A stretch of DNA of 9,698 nt from Solobacterium sp. UBA1789 (GTDB taxonomy: Bacteria > Bacillota_I > Bacilli_A > Erysipelotrichales > Erysipelotrichaceae): positions 50,391 to 60,088 of the forward strand of contig DCGB01000064.1 in the NCBI GenBank assembly GCA_002314515.1, written 5' to 3'. This document shows positions 5,839 through 9,698 of the stretch, in pieces; position 1 is the stretch's first letter, and each line of letters begins with the position of its first letter. The notes under the pieces were generated by a model. The model searched no databases. It was not told the DNA's origin and saw nothing but the letters and a program-made list of their open reading frames with translations. The position numbers and the translations under genes were made by a program.

Positions 5839-6751
5839 ATGTAATCACGATTGTGAAAATTGTGCTGAGGAATGTAATCACGATTGTGAAAATTGTGCTG
5901 AGGAATGTAATCACGATTGCGAAAATTGTGGCAGTGAATGTGAACATGACTGTTCACATTGTTCTGAACATTGTGGTTCACGGGTAATTGAGCCTTTAAA
6001 GCCACTTGCTGATGTTAAGATTGGCAAAATTATTGGTGTCTTAAGTGGCAAAGGTGGCGTTGGTAAGTCAATGGTCACTGGTCTTTTGGCAGTTGAATTA
6101 GCTCGTAAGGGTTATAAAGTCGGTATCATGGATGCCGATATTACTGGCCCTAGTATTCCAAAGATGTTCGGTTTAGGTGCTGATCTGCTTGGTGATCAGG
6201 AAGGCATTTTTCCTTGTGATAGTGTTATTCTGGGCATTAAGGCTGTTTCCATCAATATGATGCTGGAAAATGAAGAAGCTCCGGTTTTGTGGCGTGGTCC
6301 GATTGTTGGTGGTGTTGTAAAACAGTTCTATACTGAGGTTCATTGGGGCGAATTGGATTATTTGCTGATTGATATGCCTCCAGGAACCAGTGATGTTGCC
6401 TTGTCCGTATTCCAGGAGATTCCGGTTGATGAGATTGTCATGGTTACAACTCCTTCTAAGCTGGTTTCAATGGTTGTTGCCAAGGCTATTAACATGGCTG
6501 AACAGGTTAAAAAGCCGGTTGTTGGTATGATTGAAAATATGGCTTTTATCAAATGTGATAAATGTGGCGAAGAAATCAATATTTATAAAAATGATGAGAC
6601 CCAGTATTTTGCCAATCGCTATGGCGTTGAAGTTTTAGGCAAGCTTCCACTTGATCCGGATTTGGCTAATCTGGCAGATGTCGGTCATATTGAAGTTTAT
6701 GAGGGTGAATATCTTAATAAATTAGTTGAAAAGATTGTCAATGAAAAGTAA
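5831..6751 (+). CDS. Mrp/NBP35-family Fe-S carrier ATPase with expanded N-terminal Cys cluster
   Basis: This is a cytoplasmic P-loop ATPase thought to hold and pass on iron-sulfur clusters. The 306-residue product has the deviant Walker A GKGGVGKS (73-80), DADITGPSIPK (101-111), DMPPGTSD (181-188), and the CxxC pair Cys242/Cys245 that in this family coordinates a cluster across the dimer. The N-terminal 51 residues are unusual: 13 Cys at 4, 8, 11, 15, 19, 22, 26, 30, 33, 37, 41, 44 and 48, mostly as C-x3-C-x2-C blocks with CxHDC, produced by a DNA tandem repeat. As I recall, Clostridia Mrp proteins usually carry one such block, and eukaryotic Nbp35 has four N-terminal Cys binding a 4Fe-4S cluster. 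The ribosome site agggagg (5816-5822) is strong and 8 bases from the ATG. It overlaps the genes on both sides. Confidence 0.93.
   Translation: MSECNHDCENCAEECNHDCENCAEECNHDCENCGSECEHDCSHCSEHCGSRVIEPLKPLADVKIGKIIGVLSGKGGVGKSMVTGLLAVELARKGYKVGIMDADITGPSIPKMFGLGADLLGDQEGIFPCDSVILGIKAVSINMMLENEEAPVLWRGPIVGGVVKQFYTEVHWGELDYLLIDMPPGTSDVALSVFQEIPVDEIVMVTTPSKLVSMVVAKAINMAEQVKKPVVGMIENMAFIKCDKCGEEINIYKNDETQYFANRYGVEVLGKLPLDPDLANLADVGHIEVYEGEYLNKLVEKIVNEK
5837..5968 (+). repeat. 33-bp in-frame tandem repeat encoding the Mrp Cys cluster
   Basis: Four head-to-tail units of 33 bp start at 5837, 5870, 5903 and 5936. Units 1 and 2 are identical. Unit 3 differs by one silent base (tgt/tgc) and its last six bases. 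Unit 4 is diverged in DNA but keeps the pattern C-x3-C-x2-C. Each unit encodes 11 residues, E-C-N-H-D-C-E-N-C plus two. The unit length preserves the frame, so copy number can change without breaking the gene. Confidence 0.95.
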
Positions 6752-7352
6752 TGCATCAGTAGCCTTTATTCTTAATCTTCTTGTTTGTATCTGTGAGGGT
6801 ATTGGTCTTTTCTTTTGCCTTAATTTTGGTTTGGGAATGTTGCAGTATTTTACGATACTTACAGGTATTATGGCTTTCTTTGTTTCTTTAATATATGTTA
6901 TTGCGATGTTGCAGAAAAAAGATGAGAAGGCTTTGCCGTATGGAATACTGATGGCTCGTTATGTCAGCGCAGCTTCTTTGGCTATGGTTTTTCTGGTTGT
7001 CATTGCCTTGTGTATCGCTGATAAGAGTCTGGCGATGTTTTACGAGGGTTTTTTCCTTTATATGCATCTTCTGGCTCCGATTTTTAGCGTTATATCTTTT
7101 ATTATTTTTGAAGGAGATCGTCGTTATAACAGAAAAAAGAATATTGGTCTTGCTCTGTTGCCGGTGACAATCTATGGTGTTGTGATTTATATTTTAAATT
7201 TTGCCAGGATAGTTGATGGCCCATATCCTTTCTTGCATATCTATTCACAGCCCTGGTATATGTCGGTCTTATATGGCGTTTCTATTGGGGTAGCCTGTTT
7301 CCTTATCAGCAAATATATCTTGTATTTTAATCAAAAATATTCAAGAAAATAA
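6741..7352 (+). CDS. Multi-pass membrane protein, possibly Far-17a/AIG1 (Pr6Pr)-like
   Basis: I do not recognise this with certainty. The 203-residue product is almost all membrane helices, about six, with short charged loops (QKKDEKALPYG, EGDRRYNRKK). The stretch RIVDGPYPFLHIYSQPWYMSVLYG before the last helix recalls the YPFL-type motif of Pr6Pr/Far-17a-like six-helix proteins. The ATG at 6741 overlaps the Mrp gene by 11 bases and gives a clean helix start; an upstream in-frame TTG at 6726 would add MKRLS but has no better ribosome site. It is the last intact gene of the scpA run, and translation is probably coupled to Mrp because there is no strong ribosome site of its own. No terminator follows directly, so the transcript should run on to 7621. 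Confidence 0.75.
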   Translation: MKSNASVAFILNLLVCICEGIGLFFCLNFGLGMLQYFTILTGIMAFFVSLIYVIAMLQKKDEKALPYGILMARYVSAASLAMVFLVVIALCIADKSLAMFYEGFFLYMHLLAPIFSVISFIIFEGDRRYNRKKNIGLALLPVTIYGVVIYILNFARIVDGPYPFLHIYSQPWYMSVLYGVSIGVACFLISKYILYFNQKYSRK

Positions 7353-7379
7353 AAGGGATATTTTCGATCGAAATAAAAT

Positions 7380-7580
7380 CATAAACAGAATCCGCTGACT
7401 TCCATGTTTGCTTCACTAATCTTTGGTTTTGCCCAGGTATTACGTATCAAGTTCTCTGCTGTTGGTATCGATTCAAATATCTGTTCAACGATTCCATATG
7501 TTATTACAATTGCTGGATTAGTTATGTTTGCCATTAAGAGGATTCAAAAAGAAAAGAAAAGATATCAAGCTAACAAATAA
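7380..7580 (+). pseudogene. 5'-truncated remnant of a nucleoside (BPD_transp_2) ABC permease
   Basis: An open frame from 7380 to TAA at 7578-7580 reads HKQNPLTSMFASLIFGFAQ and continues, with VLRIKF, IPYVITIAGLVMFAIKR and a lysine-rich tail. This matches the extreme C-terminus of nucleoside/simple-sugar ABC permeases (NupQ/YufQ, RbsC-like), where NP-x-GAxxAxLLFGF is followed by LPYxLTLxxLV and a basic end. A full protein is about 300 residues; only about 66 remain and a TAA lies in frame just before 7380. The only ATG (7404) has no ribosome site, so I see no expressed gene. It sits between the scp run and a terminator, about 1 kb upstream of a nucleoside hydrolase, which fits a deleted nucleoside-uptake operon. 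A functional 58-residue peptide is the unlikely alternative. Confidence 0.72.
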
Positions 7581-7585
7581 AAAAT

Positions 7586-7624
7586 AAGAGGATTATACGA
7601 AATGAATCATATAATCCTCTTTTT
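7586..7624. terminator. Bidirectional Rho-independent terminator
   Basis: A perfect 12-pair stem (7586-7597 with 7610-7621) encloses a 12-base loop, with a T run at 7620-7624 on the plus strand and an A-rich left flank (7578-7587) giving U residues on the minus strand. It ends the scpA run plus the permease remnant, and the oxidoreductase gene coming the other way. Confidence 0.88.
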
Positions 7625-7638
7625 AATATAGTTATATT

Positions 7639-8223
7639 TTACAGATGTTTTGCTAAATCTTTTGCTTCCTGTTTTGCCTTATCCAATGATCCTTTAGAAT
7701 CATATCCCCAGACGTCCATACCATCAGCTGCAATACAATATACTTTATCAAAGCCAAAGAATGGTCCTAAGGCCTTCATATATGGCGTGGCACAATCCAT
7801 TGGATTATTGTCTCCATAGATACCGCCTCTTGTTGTAAGGTAAATCATGTTTTCTGCTTTGCAGAGTCCTTTAAGTCCTTTTTCAGTAGAGGAGAAGCTT
7901 ATTCCTTCTACGGAAATATTTTCAATGTAGATTTTTAATAATGAAGGGAAGCTCAGGTCCCAGAATGGGGCTGCAATGACAATCAGATCTGCTTCTTTAA
8001 ATTGCCAGGCATATCTGAATCTATCATGAGTCAGATCATTTTTTTCTAGTAATTCTTGTCTTTCGTAAAAAAAGTCACCAGTTAGTGGTCTTAGACCTTC
8101 TTCTTCAAGAATTAAATGTTCAATATCATAATCTTTTAATTTTTCAAAGAAGGCTTCAGCTAATTCTCTGGTTCTTGATTCTTCTCCTCTTATGAGGCAA
8201 TCAACAAATAAACATTTTTTCAT
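7639..8223 (-). CDS. NAD(P)H-dependent flavodoxin-fold oxidoreductase (AzoR/quinone reductase-like)
   Basis: Probably an FMN enzyme that passes two electrons from NAD(P)H to quinones, azo or nitro compounds. The 194-residue product has the Flavodoxin_2 layout: first strand MKKCLFVDCLIRGEESRT with the phosphate-binding SRT, then IVIAAPFWDLSFPSLLKIYIENIS (81-104), equal to the family's APMYNFxxPAxLKxWxD segment that holds FMN, then GISF, and TTRGGIY (130-136) at the flavin ring. Length is typical. The ribosome site ggag is 7 bases from the ATG. The stop is followed by a shared terminator. A small frameshifted frame lies directly upstream and overlaps the start by 23 bases. The natural substrate cannot be told from sequence. 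Confidence 0.87.
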   Translation of the reverse strand: MKKCLFVDCLIRGEESRTRELAEAFFEKLKDYDIEHLILEEEGLRPLTGDFFYERQELLEKNDLTHDRFRYAWQFKEADLIVIAAPFWDLSFPSLLKIYIENISVEGISFSSTEKGLKGLCKAENMIYLTTRGGIYGDNNPMDCATPYMKALGPFFGFDKVYCIAADGMDVWGYDSKGSLDKAKQEAKDLAKHL

Positions 8224-8435
8224 TATAATTCTCCAATTTATAGAAGGCTTCCAGGGCAGCTTCTGTTTCTCCTATTGCTGTCAGACTTTCACCAGTTGCG
8301 TAGTCTGCAATAGATTCGCTGGTGTCCTGTCCATATAGAACCACATTATTTAGTATTGAGGTGGTTCTTGGGATCACTAGGAAGAATCGCATATTTAGCT
8401 TCTATTTTTTCTAATTGCAAATGACACTCCAACAT
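8201..8435 (-). pseudogene. Small gene of unknown function, apparently frameshifted
   Basis: An ATG at 8435 with a strong aaggag 7 bases upstream opens a 29-codon frame (MLECHLQLEKIEAKYAILPS onward) that stops at TAA 8346-8348. In the +1 frame, open across the same stretch, coding continues as NVVLYGQDTSESIADYATGE and on to TGA at 8201-8203, inside the start of the oxidoreductase gene. The second frame has an ATG at 8392 but no ribosome site and is closed just upstream of it. One lost or gained base near 8346-8360 would join the two into a soluble protein of roughly 75 residues. I do not recognise the product. It could be a recent mutation, a programmed shift, or two chance frames. Confidence 0.42.
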
Positions 8436-8501
8436 ATTGCAGCTCCTTCTTATTCTATCTATATTGTAACTAAAATACAGGATAAAGACTGCGAATTAAC
8501 A

Positions 8502-8507
8502 TATAAT
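8502..8507 (+). promoter_or_regulatory. Candidate -10 element for the nucleoside hydrolase gene
   Basis: A perfect TATAAT lies 104 bases before the ATG at 8612, but no acceptable -35 is found at 16-18 bases. The gap 8436-8611 is very A+T-rich, so the match is weak evidence. I see no riboswitch-like fold in the gap. Confidence 0.25.
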
Positions 8508-8611
8508 AATTATGTAAATAAGGATTATAAAAATAAATAAAAAAAGATTAATCATTTTGATGGTGGTCCTGGATATGATGTGTTAATTTTTGTGGTTTAA
8601 AAGGAGCGATT

Positions 8612-9592
8612 ATGACAAGAAGAATTATATTAGACGTTGATACTGGTTCTGATGATGCTGTTGCGGTAATGCTTGCGGCATTAAATCCAGCTATTGATTT
8701 AATGGCTGTCTGTACAGTAAAAGGAAATCAGCCATTGGATAATACAACTGAAAACACAAAGAAAGTATTAGATCTGGTACATAGCGATATCCCACTATAT
8801 AGAGGTTGCAAAGAACCACTGGTTAGAAATGCTGCACCATGGCAGGTTCAATTTGAAGACCGGGCAACAGTTGTTGATGAAGAAGGAAAAAAACACTTTA
8901 TTCATGAGGACTTTGATATGCTTCCGGCTTCTGATAGAAAAATAGAAGATACACCTGCACCCGTTTTTTATTCTGAATATTTTAAAAATAAACCTGAGGT
9001 TTCGACATCTATTGTTTGTGTTGGACCGCTAACAAATCTGGCTACAGCCTTATCAATTAATCCTGATATTGTTTCAAATATTGAAGAACTGGTAATAATG
9101 GGTGGTGGCGATGATGAATCAAATGCCACCAGCAGTTCAGAATTTAACTTCTTTTTTGATCCAGAGGCTGCTCAAAAGGTATTTCAGGCGGGCTTTAAGA
9201 AAATGACGATTATTCCTCTTGATTGTACACATAAGGCCATGGTTACAAAGGATGATTGCAAACGTTTTGAAGAAATTGGAACACCAGCTGCTTTATTTGC
9301 CAAAGAGATGTGTAAAAAAAGAATAGAAGTACATACTCAGCGTCAGCCACTGACACTACCTGATGCCTGTGCCTTACATGATCCGGTATGTATTGCCTAT
9401 TTAATTGATGAAACTGTATTAACTGATGTCAGGTTCTTACATATTGACTGTTCACTATCGGGTCTGACTTATGGTCAAATGGTAACTGATCACCGTTACT
9501 TCCAGGATAATCGAAATGCTCATATCGCTTATAATGGAGATCGCAGGAAATTTGTTGATATCATGTGTGAAGCATTTAAATTAAATTATTAA
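8612..9592 (+). CDS. Nucleoside hydrolase (IunH/Rih family)
   Basis: This soluble enzyme cleaves the N-glycosidic bond of ribonucleosides to free base and ribose for salvage. The 326-residue product has normal family length and the full active site: the calcium-binding motif DVDTGSDDA with Asp10, Asp14 and Asp15, Asn39 in KGNQ, VGPLTNLA (137-144), Asn179 in EFNFFFDPEAA, and His256-Asp257 in ALHDP. Positions 10, 14, 15 and 39 coincide with those numbered in the Crithidia enzyme. The ATG follows aaggag by 5 bases. Preference for purine, pyrimidine or inosine-uridine substrates cannot be read here. It is a single-gene unit with its own terminator; the nearby nucleoside permease remnant suggests it once sat with an uptake system. 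Confidence 0.94.
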   Translation: MTRRIILDVDTGSDDAVAVMLAALNPAIDLMAVCTVKGNQPLDNTTENTKKVLDLVHSDIPLYRGCKEPLVRNAAPWQVQFEDRATVVDEEGKKHFIHEDFDMLPASDRKIEDTPAPVFYSEYFKNKPEVSTSIVCVGPLTNLATALSINPDIVSNIEELVIMGGGDDESNATSSSEFNFFFDPEAAQKVFQAGFKKMTIIPLDCTHKAMVTKDDCKRFEEIGTPAALFAKEMCKKRIEVHTQRQPLTLPDACALHDPVCIAYLIDETVLTDVRFLHIDCSLSGLTYGQMVTDHRYFQDNRNAHIAYNGDRRKFVDIMCEAFKLNY

Positions 9593-9620
9593 AAAGAAAC
9601 TCCATTAGGAGTTTCTTTTA
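9592..9620. terminator. Bidirectional Rho-independent terminator after the nucleoside hydrolase
   Basis: A perfect 12-pair stem (9592-9603 with 9608-9619) with a tight ATTA loop begins on the last base of the stop codon. T residues at 9616-9619 serve the plus strand and the A run at 9591-9595 serves the gene arriving on the minus strand. Confidence 0.88.
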
Positions 9621-9645
9621 GTAAAACCTGTAATATAGTCAAAAA

Positions 9646-9698
9646 TTATTTACTGCAGCCTTCGATTTCCCACTCTTCAAATTCTCTGAATTTTCCGC
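9646..9698 (-). CDS. C-terminal end of an unidentified gene (continues past window)
   Basis: On the minus strand one frame is open from the right edge to TAA at 9646-9648 and reads GKFREFEEWEIEGCSK. The charged, aromatic composition looks coding, and the convergent terminator at 9592-9620 is correctly placed for it. With only 16 residues the protein cannot be identified. Confidence 0.5.
   Translation of the reverse strand, partial: GKFREFEEWEIEGCSK

Noticed and set aside
5796..6005. Minus-strand frame of 69 codons with NFHNRDYIPQH repeats
   Set aside because: It is the antisense image of the Mrp Cys-repeat DNA; the repeat periodicity is a multiple of three, so all frames repeat. No ribosome site.
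6961..7167. 68-codon frame inside the six-helix membrane protein gene
   Set aside because: An out-of-frame reading of hydrophobic codons; the host frame is longer and continuous.
8463..8468. TACAAT (minus strand) as promoter for the small gene and oxidoreductase
   Set aside because: The -10 is acceptable, but no -35 is recognisable at 16-18 bases in very A+T-rich DNA.
8541..8600. Short frame reading INHFDGGPGYDVLIFVV before the nucleoside hydrolase
   Set aside because: It looks protein-like but is only about 20 codons, has no start codon and is preceded by stops; not enough to call a relic.

Overview
The window looks like a low-GC Gram-positive (Bacillota) chromosome, probably a gut Clostridia or Erysipelotrichia-type anaerobe. 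The grounds are A+T-rich codon use with strong AGGAGG-type ribosome sites, a scpA-scpB pair, an Mrp/NBP35 ATPase with an N-terminal Cys cluster, and a fused amino-acid ABC transporter of a kind I associate with gut Firmicutes. TGA is used as a stop, so the code is standard. The exact taxon cannot be read from this sequence. There are no rRNA or tRNA genes, no CRISPR array and no insertion sequence.

Layout. 1-285: C-terminal end of a GGDEF diguanylate cyclase. 286-445: intergenic DNA with a possible decayed copy of an ABC-ATPase tail and a promoter. 446-3089: a two-gene amino-acid ABC transporter, made of an ATPase with an extra C-terminal domain and a binding-protein/permease fusion whose binding-protein lobes are in swapped order. 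3091-3126: bidirectional terminator. 3118-3567 (-): rpiB. 3631-7352: a tightly overlapping five-gene run of scpA, scpB, a membrane-anchored adhesin-like protein, an Mrp/NBP35 ATPase and a multi-pass membrane protein. 7380-7580: 5'-truncated remnant of a nucleoside ABC permease, closed by a bidirectional terminator. 7639-8223 (-): flavodoxin-fold NAD(P)H oxidoreductase. 8201-8435 (-): small gene that appears frameshifted. 8612-9592: nucleoside hydrolase with its own terminator. 9646-9698 (-): last 16 codons of a gene entering from the right.

How they fit together. The ABC pair looks like a self-contained importer that carries its own substrate-binding domains on the permease chain. The scp run couples chromosome condensation (ScpAB) to an Fe-S carrier-type ATPase and two envelope proteins, through four successive reading-frame overlaps. 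The nucleoside hydrolase, the dead nucleoside permease fragment and, less directly, rpiB suggest a former nucleoside/ribose salvage neighbourhood that has partly decayed.

Most interesting points: an in-frame 33-bp repeat that has expanded the Cys cluster of Mrp to 13 cysteines in 48 residues; the lobe-swapped binding protein fused to a permease; the HATPase-like tail on its ATPase; a predicted leaderless scpA; and several gene relics. Domain calls come from reading motifs by eye, with no database search.
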